DNA of 57,091 nucleotides from NCBI GenBank assembly GCA_031276875.1, contig JAISMG010000024.1, positions 1 through 57,091 on the forward strand. Direction: 5' to 3'. The notes beneath the pieces were generated by a model. The model was not told where the DNA came from, searched no databases, and worked only from the letters and a program-made list of their open reading frames with translations. Each line of letters begins with the position of its first letter. Positions within the stretch are counted from its first letter, which is position 1. A program made the position numbers and the translations under genes. This stretch comes from Candidatus Peribacteria bacterium. Lineage in GTDB: Bacteria; Patescibacteriota; Gracilibacteria; Absconditabacterales; Absconditicoccaceae. This document shows positions 1 to 10,172 of the stretch, piece after piece.

Positions 1-1129
1 AATTTCCTGCTGTATCTCTCAGGGAAAGTACAAGGATTTTGTTGTCTCTCACTTTCTCTATATAAAAATTACTTTTCCCTACACAATGATTGAGCTGTTT
101 GCTTTCTTCTTCCATTTGTTTTTTGGTGATAAGCGACACGAGCTGAAAAGCTTCTCCGTTGACGTTCACGTCTGCGATGAAAAGAGGTTCTTTATTGGGG
201 TCAAGTTCCGAAAGATAGGCAGCATTATAGATGATATTGGGGTTATAGGCAATATGATGTTGCTGAAAGTATGCTTTCAGAGTTGTATCTCGTTGCTTTT
301 GAGCGGTAGTTGCCAAAAGCGTTTGTATTTCTGATATATATATCGTATTATCAATTTCTAAGTTCTGAGCGAGAAAATTTGCATATGCTGTATATTGTTC
401 TGTTTTATTCTGTTGGGTTTGCAAAGCATTTGCTTGTTCGTAAAGTTTAGAAAGAGAAAATGGCCTATTTAAAAGAGCATTGGTATGACGTTGAAGCGTA
501 TCTAACGCTCCATACAGTAGATGAAGCTGTGGGTCGATATGTTGCTGTTGAGCTTGGATGAGTGCATTGCGTAGATGAATGAGTTGTTGCTCTGTAAGCT
601 GGTTCATTACTTCTGGAGCTTGTTGACGCAAATATTCCATTCGTCAGTTAAGCTCTTTGACTTCAGGAGTTCCTTCTTTTAAATCCAAGACATTGAAACT
701 TGGAGCTCCTTCTCCTCTAGAATGTTCCACAAATCCATATTTTCTGAGAAATCTATTTAGTGCAGGATTAAATCCGTCAAATTCCAAACGGTCGTATCAT
801 TTTTTTCTCGCTCTTGTGATGAGTTTTTGTACTTCTTCATCAAGGTTTATGTTCATCTCACGTTGTCCACGAGGCAAAAGAGCAGTAGCTCAAAGGTAAG
901 CGATTTTTTTACCTTGTTCATCTGTTCTGTCTTCCACAGCAAGAAATCAGATAATGTTTCCTTGAGGGTCTCTGATGAGCCTATTGAGGGGATTACCATT
1001 TTCAAGTGTGGTAAAAAGTTCTTCTTGAGTATTCTGTAGTATTGCACGAGAAACGGTAGTAATGGTAGCATTGATAGCTTCAATTTGTTTTTTATCTGCT
1101 GGAGTAAGCTGTAATTGTTTGGATTTCAT
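1..1129 (-). CDS. PcfJ-like domain protein (3' end beyond window)
   Basis: Minus-strand gene whose C-terminus lies beyond the left edge; about 376 codons are visible, with TGA read as Gly at four places (for example in YLGATALL and RKKGYDRLEF). The start is the ATG at 1127-1129, which has no Shine-Dalgarno. Around residues 340-376 there is an LNHCVG stretch followed by KILVLSLRDTAGN; this Cys/His-plus-SLRD arrangement is characteristic of PcfJ-like proteins, named after a gene of an enterococcal conjugative plasmid and of unknown biochemistry. Residues about 60-165 look like an acetyltransferase-type fold (NPALNRFLRKYGF resembles the end of a GNAT domain), but no acetyl-CoA loop is clear. Residues 170-330 are helical and Gln-rich. 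The family call rests on a short motif, so the function is open. Confidence 0.55.
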
Positions 1130-1270
1130 CGTAAAAAGTAAAAATAAATATACCTAAGTATAGTCATTTCTTTCTATTTTGTCAACTTTCTCTCCTCTAT
1201 TTTCACTGCTGTCCAAATAAAATCATATAGCAAATTTTTCTTTATGGTATTCATCAATCCTACAAGTAAT

Positions 1271-1370
1271 AGTCATTCTGACCCCGCAGTCCTGCGGGGG
1301 AAGAAACCAGATATTAAGATTATCTTTCATCTGGATTCTTCACTTCGGCTTCGCCTTGTTCAGAATGACT
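1271..1370. repeat. Palindromic intergenic element, about 100 bp
   Basis: The outer arms AGTCATTCTGA (1271-1281) and TCAGAATGACT (1360-1370) are a perfect 11-bp inverted repeat. Inside are further hairpins: CCCCGCA/TGCGGGG near 1282-1298, and CCAGAT/ATCTGG near 1317-1334. It is far more GC-rich than its AT-rich surroundings. Nested stems between genes are typical of dispersed palindromic repeats or small non-autonomous elements; no second copy is in this window. The rest of the 1130-1628 gap shows nothing else beyond the terminator at its end. Confidence 0.6.
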
Positions 1371-1577
1371 ACCGCCACTAGTGATGTACTTCTTATAACA
1401 GCCCTTTGAAAAAATTTGTACGAGAGATTTTTTTTCATTACCTCATAAGTAGAGGAATAGGTAGGATAGTTGTTCCTGTCTTCAAAATTTTTTTATTTGG
1501 ACAGTAGTGAACCTAATTTTTGACTATTGCTATGTAAAAAATAGTAAATAAAACAGTTTTTTAATGATACCAAAAGC

Positions 1578-1607
1578 AATAAAAAGCTCCCTTTATGAAA
1601 GGGGGGA
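1578..1607 (-). terminator. Rho-independent terminator of the 1621-aa gene
   Basis: On the minus strand a CCCTTT/AAAGGG stem with a short loop is followed directly by GCTTTTTATT. It lies about 20 nt past the TAA of the large minus-strand gene, where a terminator for it is expected. Confidence 0.6.
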
Positions 1608-1628
1608 GGGAAATTTCACAACAGATAA

Positions 1629-4600
1629 TTATTGATTATTTTCATCGTCATCATCGTCATCATCTCCCTTTCAACCTCCACCACTAGGAGGAGTACCACC
1701 ATTAGTAGCCACTCATTCGTGATATTTCTTATATCTTTCCAAAAAGCTGGATACATGTTTCTTTCCTTCTTCATCATAAGCGTCCACTCCCAAATTCAAT
1801 CCCAAACTATTTCCTCCTCTAGAATTGATACTATTGAAAATGCTTCTCATTTCATTATTTACAAAACCTTCATCTAAATTGCGTAAATCACTCTTAAGTT
1901 TCTGAGCTTCTTTGTCTGAACTATTAGAATTTTCAATTCTGTTGTACTGCTCTTGGTGGAGATACTGATACCTTTTTTGACTAAAAAATATTTTATATTC
2001 ATCACCTGAAGTATATTCATCAGCAAAAGTAGTCCCAATAAAACTTTCATCAATATTCCCTGCTTTAATATGGTTCCAAAGTACATTGGTCAAATTTTTA
2101 ATTGCAGTTTTTACTTCTTTGGGAGGATTACTTCCATATTGAGCAAAAATTCTTCCATATACCATAAACTCTAAAATCTGTTTGAGGTTATTGTCTGTTA
2201 TAGAAAATCCTGCATCATCTACTTTCTTTTTATGAAGTTGTACTACAGTCCCCAATGTTCTCGCAAGTTTTTCTTTTCCTTGCTGGTCAAATCAATAATT
2301 CTCAAACCAGTTAAACAGCACTTTCTTCATAAGATACGTTAACCCTCTTGTTTTTTCTGGATGTTTAGGGTCAATGCTTCCATAACTCGTAATTCCTGAA
2401 TTCACTCCTCACCAAAAATCCTCCATTGCCTGTTCCATATCTGCATCTTTTGCGTCAAATTTTCCATTGGAATACTTGGTCAACGCAGCAAAGGTTCCTT
2501 TGGTTTTTCCGAGAGCATTCCATTTTGCTAATCTTCCATTTCCCAGAATATCGTCGTTAATATGGTCAACCTGCGGTTCAAACTCACGCTGTTGAATATA
2601 GGCAATCACTTCATCATCTTTAGGGTCTCTCAGATCATCATCTTTAGGGTCTCTCAGATGAAGCTTCTGAATTCCATCACTAATCATACCCGACATACCA
2701 TCTTTATTCCAAAATTTATCAAAAGCATTAAAGTAGTCTTTGTAAAAATCTTGAGGTTTCTCTTTATCTTTTCCCTCTTTAGGTTCATCTGGATTATTAT
2801 CAAATCTTGACCATTTTCGTTGAGTTTCTTTAGAAAATTTTCACTCTGTCAATACATCTAATAAATGAGCAATTTTCTCAGGATGGCGAGCTTCGATTGC
2901 CATCATTCCCGGAGTAAATGCCATAGACCTACTTAATTTTTCCAATCGTCCTTTCCAAGAATGAGGAAGAAAACGGAAATATCCAGACGTCAACCCAAAG
3001 AGCAATACTTCTTGAAGCTTTGAAAATTGTGCAGACGTTTTAGCCATTTCTGCCATTCTCTGAATATAGGGTAATGCTTTACCGGGTCTATTGGACAGCC
3101 CGTATCTCTTAAATTCATTATATGCATTTTTAAAATTAGTAACACCACGTTGTTTGCTTACTCCTTCATTTAATTTCTCCTCACTAATATAGTCTTTGTA
3201 TCTTGTTTCTAATTCAGTAGCAAATTTTGCTGATAATCGTCTTTTATTGCTAGGCTTAATTCCTTGTTGAAATCCAAAAAAGCTATCATTATCTCCTCCT
3301 CTTTCGTCCAATTGGTTTACAATATACAGCATTTCAGCTTTTGCTTGGGTATCCATAATATGCCCATCTTTCGTTTTGTGTTCTCATTTTTCATCATCAA
3401 ATTCAGCTTTTTGAAGTTTATATTGCCTCACAAATCTTTCGTGATGTTCTTTTCCAAGTAACAGTTTAACCCAATGTCCCGTAAATTGTAAATGTGCCAT
3501 TCTAGCATAGGGACCACCTCCTTTGTTAATATTTGCTAAATATGCTGCTGCTACAAAATATCTCTGTTTTTCATCTGTAATCAATCCCTTTTGAGAAGAA
3601 ATATAGCCTATAATACTCTTCCCTCCCAGAAATTGAGGAAGATATGCTTTATTGACGGTATCTCCAAAATCGGGATCTTTGTCAAAAATATCCAACCATT
3701 TTTGAATTTTTTTCCAAACCCTATTGTCTCTTTCATTCCAATGCTCCATATCTGCTTTGGCAGTAGCTTCTGCACCTCCTGTCCATCCCACTGCTCCAAA
3801 AAGGTTTCAGAGATGTTTGTACAGTCCCCATTCTCCTACTACCAAATTCATAAAATCATCATCTTTTTCTTTACTATATTCATCCACCAGTCCTTTTATT
3901 TTCTTTCGACAGTTTTCCGCAGTATGAATAATGTTATTAAATGACCACCACTTCAATCATTTTTGACTAAGAGGAATTGATTTTTGTTGTATTTTATTGC
4001 TTTCCTCTTCTTCCTCTTGTTGAGCTTTAGTTTTGGGTTTTAAATGTTTAGTAGCAATAAAAATCAGAAAATTATTGTAGTCCATTTCTCTACTATAACC
4101 TTTTTCTTCAAAAACTTCTTTTTTGTTTCCATCTACCTTTGAAAGATAAGTAGAAGTTACTTTAATTTTTCCATTAGAAAGGTATTCTATTTTATAATGC
4201 ACATTCTGAGAACGTTTATCTGTTAATTCATCTTGCAGTCAGAAATATTCAACTTTTTTTCCTTTTTCTTCTCCTAAATTAAAAAGTATTTCATTATCTT
4301 TAAAGACAATACTTTGGTCCAAAAAAGTTCCCCAATAATCACCAAACATATTGGTCTTTTGTATCGTCTTCATACAATCTTGTAACGTTGTTCCATTTGT
4401 AGCAGGCGGTAGTTTATATATGTCTCCTCCAGCTCCATTAGCAAATTTCTCGAGAAAAGTAGTCCAATGTCCTTCATCTTTGGGAAAGTCTACAATTTTC
4501 CCTTCCAAACTTCCCAGTCCCAGTTCTCCTCCAGATAATTTTACTTTCACACTATCAGCACTTGTACTTACAATTTCCATTTGTATTCGCTGGTCTCCAT

Positions 4601-6494
4601 CCTTTCCTTGAGGAGGTAATTCGCTTTCTCGTCCTGTATTTATCCATAATCTCGTCCCTTTTTTCAGTCAGGCTTCTTCTTCTCTTTTCTTTATTTCTTC
4701 TAAGGAAAGTTTTTGATTATCTACGTTATGTTGATTATCTTTAAGTTTATCATACCCAAACGGATGTCCCTTCATATCTTGAAAATAGGTCAAAAAGTTT
4801 GCTCTTTGCGTTTCTGCTTCTTCTACAGGAACATCTGTAGCAGGTTTAGGCATGTTATCCAAAAACTTAGCTATTTTCTTTTCTGATTTGTCTGAATGAC
4901 TTTCAAAACCTCCTACTTGCATTGTCAATACCTGTCCCACAAAACGTTGCAAATCTTCCCCCGCTAATTGCAATTTTTTATCTTTCACATTTAAGGTATG
5001 TTGTTTCAGTTCTTCATCCGTATACGCTGCTAAAGGATTACCTTGTTCATCCACCAAAAATCTCAAGTTATCTTCTCCTTCAGTATCTATTTTTTGTTGT
5101 ACTTCAGGAGGATAAGGATTTTTCAGGGTGGGGTCTAGAGTTTCAGTCAGCTTTCCTGTCTTTTTATTTCCCTGATTATCTGTGAGTTCTACCACATAAT
5201 CTTCTGTAATTTTCTGTGGTTGTCAGCTCTTATCCACCACCGTAAAAAATTTATGTCTCAGAGGGCTAGTTTCTGCACTTAAAAACGCTTCCGCTTCATC
5301 AGGGATAGTGAGAACAAACTTCATATCCAGCATTCCTTGTCCATCTCCGATACGTTTTTCTACAGGAAAGATAAGGGTTCCACCGGGAGTTTCTATCTTG
5401 ATTTCTTTTTGGGTCAAATCCAAAAGTGTATACATCTTATCTTTTACCGTTTCCATATAGTTTTTCATCGCTACGTTCAAATCAATATCATCCTTGGGAA
5501 TGCTTTGCAAAAAATCATTATTTCTCTGTACAATGTTTTTTCTTATCAGCTTGTTTCGTTCTTCTGGAGTTTGGGGAGGGATAGGCAAACTCCTCATCAA
5601 ATCCTGCAAATCAGGAATAGTAGCGGTAAAGAAACTTTGAAATTTTTCAGCCTGCTTTTTTTTCTCTTGCATTCTTTCCAGTTGACGTTCATTATCCCCT
5701 GTAACGATACAATCCAAACAAATTTCAAGGTCGCCCCATTTAGTGCCTTTTTCAAAAAGATGTTCTGCTTTTTTTGCTGGAATAGCACGAGTTTGCTCCA
5801 GTTCTTGTAAAATATCTTTCACGGAAAACTGCACCTTGTGATAAATTTCTCCCAATTTAGGAGCAATATCCAAATTTCCCAGCGGAGCTTTGGGATTTGA
5901 TTGCCCAGAAAACAGTTTCCCAACATATCTTCCAAATTCCGTCAACGTAAGCTTCCCCTTTTTTCTCTGCAAATCGTCCTTACTCTTTTCCCATTCTTGA
6001 CGAATTTCATCCCAGTTTTTACGAAACTCAGCATCAGGACTTTCCAGAACTTCTGAACTATATTGAGCAAGCTGTTCATCTATAGCAGTAACAAAACGCT
6101 GAATGAGCAGTGGAATGATTTGTTTTCCTAATTTATTTTTCTCCAAATGTTCTTGAAAAAATCCGAATGAATTTGCAAAATGTTTCAGAGAAATTTGATG
6201 TTCGTCTACTGAAGAACGTTCAATATTGCCCTTTTCATTTAGCACCGCAAGCATTCCTTTTTTCTGTTTAAAAATCGTCGCATCCAAAAACTGTTGGATA
6301 GCTTCCTCACTAGTATTGACATTAAGTCTTCTAAATTCCTCAGGAGTAGCAACATTTTCAAGGGCACTCTCATCTCACTCTGAAGTATGAAAAAAAATAT
6401 CAAAAAGCTGTTGTTTGATTTGAGGAAGAGAATTCCTAAATCTCATAAGCTTTTCTTGTTCTTCTTCTGAGAGATGTTCAAAGAATGATGCCAT
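1629..6494 (-). CDS. Giant protein of unknown function (1621 aa)
   Basis: One reading frame from ATG 6492-6494 to TAA 1629-1631, with TGA read as Gly at about a dozen positions. I do not recognise a domain. The protein is mostly charged and helical, without a signal peptide or an obvious membrane segment. Residues about 250-330 are rich in Lys/Gln coiled-coil sequence. The middle (about 690-850) is more beta-like, with Gly/Ser/Val stretches. A tandem RDPKDD repeat lies near residue 1285. The C-terminus is a Gly-rich linker followed by a run of seven Asp. There is no Walker motif, protease signature or transposase triad. It is followed by a terminator and the PcfJ-like gene on the same strand. 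Alternatives are a tape-measure-like, giant cytoplasmic or host-interaction protein; the sequence does not decide between them. Gene reality is near certain. Confidence 0.9.
2611..2658. repeat. 24-bp perfect tandem duplication inside the giant gene
   Basis: The 24-bp unit beginning TCATCATCTTTAGGG occurs twice back to back (2611-2634 and 2635-2658). It keeps the frame and gives two DLRDPKDD units in the 1621-aa protein. The identical copies suggest a recent slippage event. Confidence 0.85.
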
Positions 6495-6600
6495 ACTATC
6501 ACGTTAATCAGGAAATAAACACTACACTTCAAGTATACTCACAAACTCCCAAATTTACCAATTTTGGGGGAATAATTACCCTTTTTTATCTTCCTTTTTG

Positions 6601-6620
6601 TTGTATTTATGATATAATAT
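6601..6620 (+). promoter_or_regulatory. Candidate promoter upstream of tsaE
   Basis: TTGTAT (6601-6606) and TATAAT (6613-6618) are closely spaced in the 284-bp divergent gap between the giant minus-strand gene and tsaE. TATAAT is a perfect -10 match, but the spacing to TTGTAT is too short for a classical -35, so only the -10 is supported. It would give a leader of about 150 nt. Confidence 0.35.
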
Positions 6621-6778
6621 ACACATATGAGCATAGCATTGTAAAACACAATGTCAAGACATAATCATTAATTACATCCATAAACAAAGAAAAAGAGCAT
6701 AAAAAACCAGAAAATAGCTTGTTTTTCTCCTCTACATTGTTATTTTATAGTCAGCTTTTTACTTTTTCTTTTTCCTCT

Positions 6779-7198
6779 ATGACACGTCATCTCATTTCTT
6801 CTCCTGAAGCAATGCAAGCATTTGGAGCAAGTCTTGCCAAAACTCACCCTATCATCCTGCTGACCGGAGACCTTGGAGCGGGAAAAACTACCTTTGCCAA
6901 AGGATTTGCACAAGCTCTTGGTATCAATCCCTCCCAAGTCCAAAGTCCCACCTATACTTATCTCAATAGCTATGACAATCTTTTGCTCCATATCGATATG
7001 TACAGATTGGAAGATTTTCATCAAGTGGTAGAAAAAGGCATTCTCGACCAAATGAATGCATACGATTATGTTCTCATTGAACGACCCAAACGGATTGAAC
7101 AGCTTCCTTTCACCACGTATATTCATCTCACTATCAAAAAAACCTGACCACAAGAGAGAGAAATCACCCTTTCCCCTATCACGACTCCACAACAATAA
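6779..7198 (+). CDS. tsaE: tRNA threonylcarbamoyladenosine biosynthesis ATPase TsaE
   Basis: The 139-aa product is the ATPase partner of TsaB/TsaD in t6A37 modification of ANN-decoding tRNAs. The P-loop GDLGAGKTTFAKG (about residues 31-43) is the family hallmark. It is followed by SPTYTYLNSY, the HIDMYRLED segment and DYVLIERPKRI, matching the usual order of TsaE. Length fits (about 140-155). ATG 6779 was chosen over an in-frame start 60 nt upstream because the extra 20 residues are hydrophobic and Phe-rich and match no family sequence, and because ATG 6779 follows a pyrimidine tract as other starts here do. One TGA (Gly) lies near the C-terminus before the TAA. No TsaB or TsaD is adjacent. 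Confidence 0.93.
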
Positions 7199-7200
7199 GT

Positions 7201-7247
7201 TTAGTGTATGTTTTTAGAGATTAATTTTCAAGCAAAATGCACTAAAG
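7201..7247. other. Imperfect hairpin after tsaE, similar to the 24987-25022 hairpin
   Basis: TTTAGTG (7201-7207) pairs with CACTAAA (7241-7247), and the adjoining T-rich and A-rich stretches extend the stem imperfectly. The context AAGCAAAATGCACTAAA is nearly the same as ACAAAATGCACCAAA at 24985-25000. It may be a terminator of tsaE or the remnant of the same element end; the sequence does not settle which. Confidence 0.4.
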
Positions 7248-7333
7248 GGATAATCAAGTAACGTAAAAAGCGAATAACGAACGTTATAGTTTGATATAAA
7301 AAATTTTTTATCTGAAGATTTTTTTGATTTTTG

Positions 7334-7570
7334 ATTTGCAATTGCTACTAAAATTTATACATTCAAGTTGCTGTTATACAATGTAAATCCATAACGGAAT
7401 ATTTCCGCGGTTTTAGGTATAGAATTTTGGAGTATAATCTGGGCAAACGACATCATAGTCGTGGATACTTCGGGTTGTTTCTTTATCTGTTAAAGTTGCG
7501 ATTATGTCGTTATAGCACCACGTCTATGGTGTCTTTTTATTTTCTGAAAAGGCATTAAGTGGTACTTTTA
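7334..7570 (+). ncRNA. Structured non-coding element, copy 1 of a tandem pair
   Basis: Non-coding stretch sharing ordered blocks with a second copy about 275 bp downstream: TTGCAATTG, TATACATTCAAGTTGCT (7356-7372), ACGACATCAT (7447-7456) and AGCACCACG..TATGGTGTCTTTTT (7514-7536). The ACGAC/GTCGT stem is at 7447-7462. Its 3' end can form either CACCA/TGGTG followed by TCTTTTT, a terminator, or a longer arm pairing AGCACCAC (7514-7521) with GTGGTACT (7559-7566) and TGTCTTTT with AAAAGGCA. No open frame spans it. It is unassigned: it could be an sRNA, a leader or a riboswitch-like attenuator. Confidence 0.5.
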
Positions 7571-7612
7571 TCTTGTATGATGTTGTAATGCCATCACCAC
7601 CATAAAATTTTC

Positions 7613-7838
7613 AGTTGCAATTGGTTTACAGATGTATACATTCAAGTTGCTAATATATAGTATGCTGCTAGGGTGAGTAACCTGAACCAGTTTTAATGAG
7701 ACTTATAATCAGAAAAAACGACATCATTGTTCGTGGATACTCTGATTGTTGTTTTCTTGTTGAGACTGCAGTTACTGTATATTAGCACCACGTTCTATGG
7801 TGTCTTTTTTGTTATAAAAGACATTGAGTGGTGCTTTT
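7613..7838 (+). ncRNA. Structured non-coding element, copy 2, abutting the next gene
   Basis: Second copy of the element described at 7334-7570. Shared blocks are at 7613-7622, 7635-7651, 7718-7727 and 7784-7809. The alternative 3' stems are cleaner here. CACCA/TGGTG is followed by TCTTTTTT. The competing long hairpin is perfect: AGCACCAC (7784-7791) with GTGGTGCT (7828-7835), and inside it TGTCTTTT with AAAAGACA. In copy 1 the inner stem keeps pairing through a G-U wobble. The element ends about 15-20 nt before the start of the next gene, so control of that gene is possible. Confidence 0.5.
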
Positions 7839-7858
7839 ATACTTTTCTCTTTATGACA

Positions 7859-8785
7859 ATGAAAAAAACAACTCTTTTTCACCATTTCAAACAATGGTGT
7901 GTAAAAATGTCTGTCAGTAGCGTTATTTTTGTGTCTGTAGTGATTTTAGGAGGTGCGATTATTACTTGGGCTTTGCCCTCGTCGCTTGATGAAGTCACTT
8001 CACAAGCAGAACCAGCAAATCAACTCACAGCAGAAAAACGAAATTATTTGGTAGCTCAAGTGAAACTACATAATCTTGTTATTGGGTCAGGATTAGAAAG
8101 AGCTGACAATCATTTGCTTACTATTATTGATCTGTTACATAATAGAGATGAAAGCCAACAAACTATACTTGCAATGAATGAAGAAATGATAACTTTACTA
8201 AGAACCAATAATGAATTATTAGCAATGCTTTCTGAGAAATTAGAAGGAGGGGGAAATGGATGAAATGGTGAAGATTGTGAAGAAAATGGAACCTGTGAAG
8301 ATGGACAACAACCAACTCCTGAACCAGAAGAGACAGAGGAGGAAACAGAATATTGAACAGTTGCTGTTAGTAATAATGGCAGTACTACAAAGATAGTGGC
8401 TTGTGAAACTACTAACTTTGCGTGTAAAACTTATAGTATGAATAATACTTATAATGGTTGATCAACTGTAACTAGTACTGGAGGAGTATCTGTAGTGAAA
8501 AATGAATATAATATAGCTGTATGTAAAGGGACCTCTTGTATAATTGGAGCAGGTGGAAAATGAGGTGGAGTAGCATATTCTGATTGAACTGTTGTAGTTG
8601 CTGGAACCTATGATAATACTACAAGGATAGTGGCTTGTGAAACTACTAACTTTGCGTGTAAAACTTATAGTATGAATAATAGTTATAATGGTTCATCCAC
8701 TGTAACAGCACAAGCTGGTGGAACAGTTACTGTAACTAATCAACAAACAGTAGCAGTATGTAAAAAGACCACTTGTTCAATTTAA
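7859..8785 (+). CDS. Membrane-anchored repeat protein
   Basis: The 308-aa product has a basic N-terminus, one hydrophobic segment (about residues 17-36) and then an extracellular part. That part has a helical stretch (residues 60-130, LLHNRDESQQ..LLAMLSEKL), a Gly/Asn linker, an acidic Pro/Glu/Thr stretch, and two near-identical repeats containing VACETTNFACKTYSMNN (encoded at about 8396-8445 and 8630-8680). Each repeat carries paired Cys, fitting disulfide-stabilised surface modules. Several TGA codons encode Gly in the linkers. ATG 7853 two codons upstream is an equally possible start; I chose ACAATGAAA by similarity to the 22699 gene, which begins the same way. The function is unknown; a surface or adhesin-like role is inferred. 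Confidence 0.75.
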
Positions 8786-8812
8786 TGATAGGTTATTCTA
8801 TGTCTTTCTCTT

Positions 8813-8845
8813 ACAACCCCGTATCTTGTTGCGGGGTTTTGTTGT
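8813..8845 (+). terminator. Rho-independent terminator
   Basis: CAACCCCG (8814-8821) and CGGGGTTTTG (8832-8841) form a GC-rich stem ending in a short T run, 28 nt after the TAA of the repeat protein. Confidence 0.75.
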
Positions 8846-8888
8846 GAAAATATTTTTTGTATTCTTTAAATCTTTCCTCTTTTTCATA

Positions 8889-9248
8889 ATGAAAAAAAAC
8901 ACTACAAAAAAACTGCAAGAACTCTTGCAAATCACTTCCACTTCTCTATGCTTATATCAGCATTTTAGTTCTTGTAGAAAAATAATGGGAATAGAAGCCA
9001 GATTTAATAGATGGGTTATCAGTATTGTGATGGGAAAAAAATATGTACTAGAGCAGCAAAAACTTGCTGGAGACTTCCAAACCCAAAAAAGCCAACTGCT
9101 TGATGACACCAAAAAAAATATCAATGTTTTGAAAGGATTTTTGCAAGGAGGACTCCAAGAATTTAAACAAGATGTCCGTAAAGTAAAAACCGGAGGACTC
9201 TTCAAAAAATCCCCCGAAAAACAACCTACTCCTTACGAAGAAGGGTAG
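8889..9248 (+). CDS. Hypothetical basic helical protein (119 aa)
   Basis: No family recognised. The first ten residues are Lys/Thr-rich. Residues 12-60 hold a partly hydrophobic region with Cys (LCLYQHFSSC). Residues 60-110 are amphipathic and Lys/Gln-rich, and the end is Pro-rich (KKSPEKQPTPYEEG). ATG 8889 is preferred over the in-frame upstream start because the extension is only Phe/Leu/Val and overlaps the terminator. It follows the TTTCATA-ATG type of start seen throughout the window and has no TGA codon. It ends 10 bp before the convergent ZIP transporter gene. Confidence 0.65.
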   Translation: MKKNTTKKLQELLQITSTSLCLYQHFSSCRKIMGIEARFNRWVISIVMGKKYVLEQQKLAGDFQTQKSQLLDDTKKNINVLKGFLQGGLQEFKQDVRKVKTGGLFKKSPEKQPTPYEEG

Positions 9249-9258
9249 TAAAAACTAC

Positions 9259-10047
9259 TTATTCCAAAAGCAACAAAGAACACATCACCCCAATTCCACA
9301 CAAAAACAGCACAATCTGAACTACTGACTGACTCAAACGCGACTGTTTATGCATTTCTGGAATGAGGTCTGAACCTGCTACATAGATAAAAAGTCCTGCA
9401 GCAAACGGCATCAACATAACTACAATATCTTCTGCCATATTCGCTAACAAATAGGCAATTGCTACTCCAATAAACGCGGTTAATGCACTCAAAAAGTTGA
9501 GCAGTAGTGCCTTTTTCTTTGAAAATCCTCAATGCAGCAACACTCCAAAATCTCCGATTTCTTGAGGGATTTCGTGGAGAATAACGGCAATCGTTGTTGC
9601 CACTCCTACTTCCCAGCCACCCATAAATGCTACTCCAATAATCATTCCATCTATCAAATTATGTACCATATCACCCACCAAATTCATTCGTGCAAAGGGA
9701 TGTTGATGTTCAGTAGTGATAGGGAGATGGCAATGATTTCGATGAATAATTTTTTCTGTGATAAGCCCCACCAAAATTCCTCAGAGAATAGCCAACCCTG
9801 TAGAAGTTTCAAAGCCATACGTTTCTACCGTTTCCGGTAACAGGTGAAGAAAAGCGTCTCCCATCAAGGTTCCCGCAGAAAAAGCGATAAAATAAATCAG
9901 CATTTTTTTGAGTTTTTCTGTAGAAATCCCCAATGTAAGGATTCCCACAAAAGCTAAAAGGCTGACCAAAAGCACAGCAAGCATTGCATATCCAAGATTT
10001 GTCATTACGAGAAGAATAAAAAATAAAAGTGTATCTGCACTATACAT
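9259..10047 (-). CDS. ZIP-family metal transporter
   Basis: The 262-aa polytopic membrane protein has about seven or eight hydrophobic segments. The two family signatures are present: [10 protein letters not shown] in one helix and [11 protein letters not shown] in the next; these His/Glu residues form the binuclear metal site of ZIP/ZupT-type divalent cation (Zn, Fe) importers. A His-rich cytoplasmic loop ([17 protein letters not shown]) precedes them, as usual. Two TGA codons encode Gly, one in LHGGFSKKKA. Several in-frame Met codons lie near the start; I used 10047, preceded by AAGGGAAAAGAAT, one of the few Shine-Dalgarno-like stretches here. It is convergent with the preceding gene. The substrate is not determinable. 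Confidence 0.9.
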
Positions 10048-10172
10048 ATTCTTTTCCCTTTTGCAAATCAGAATGTATTACGTTGCCAAATTACCCAACA
10101 AAAAATACGCTTCACCTTGAAAATGCTTGTTCTTTGTGTATAGTGAGAGTAGATTTATTTTTTCTCATCCTT

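Noticed and set aside
1713-6287. Series of separate small minus-strand ORFs
   Set aside because: All are in one frame and separated by TGA only; with TGA read as Gly they are one 1621-codon gene.
1629-6494. Phage tail tape-measure protein
   Set aside because: No phage genes are nearby, and there are no long hydrophobic segments or tape-measure repeats.
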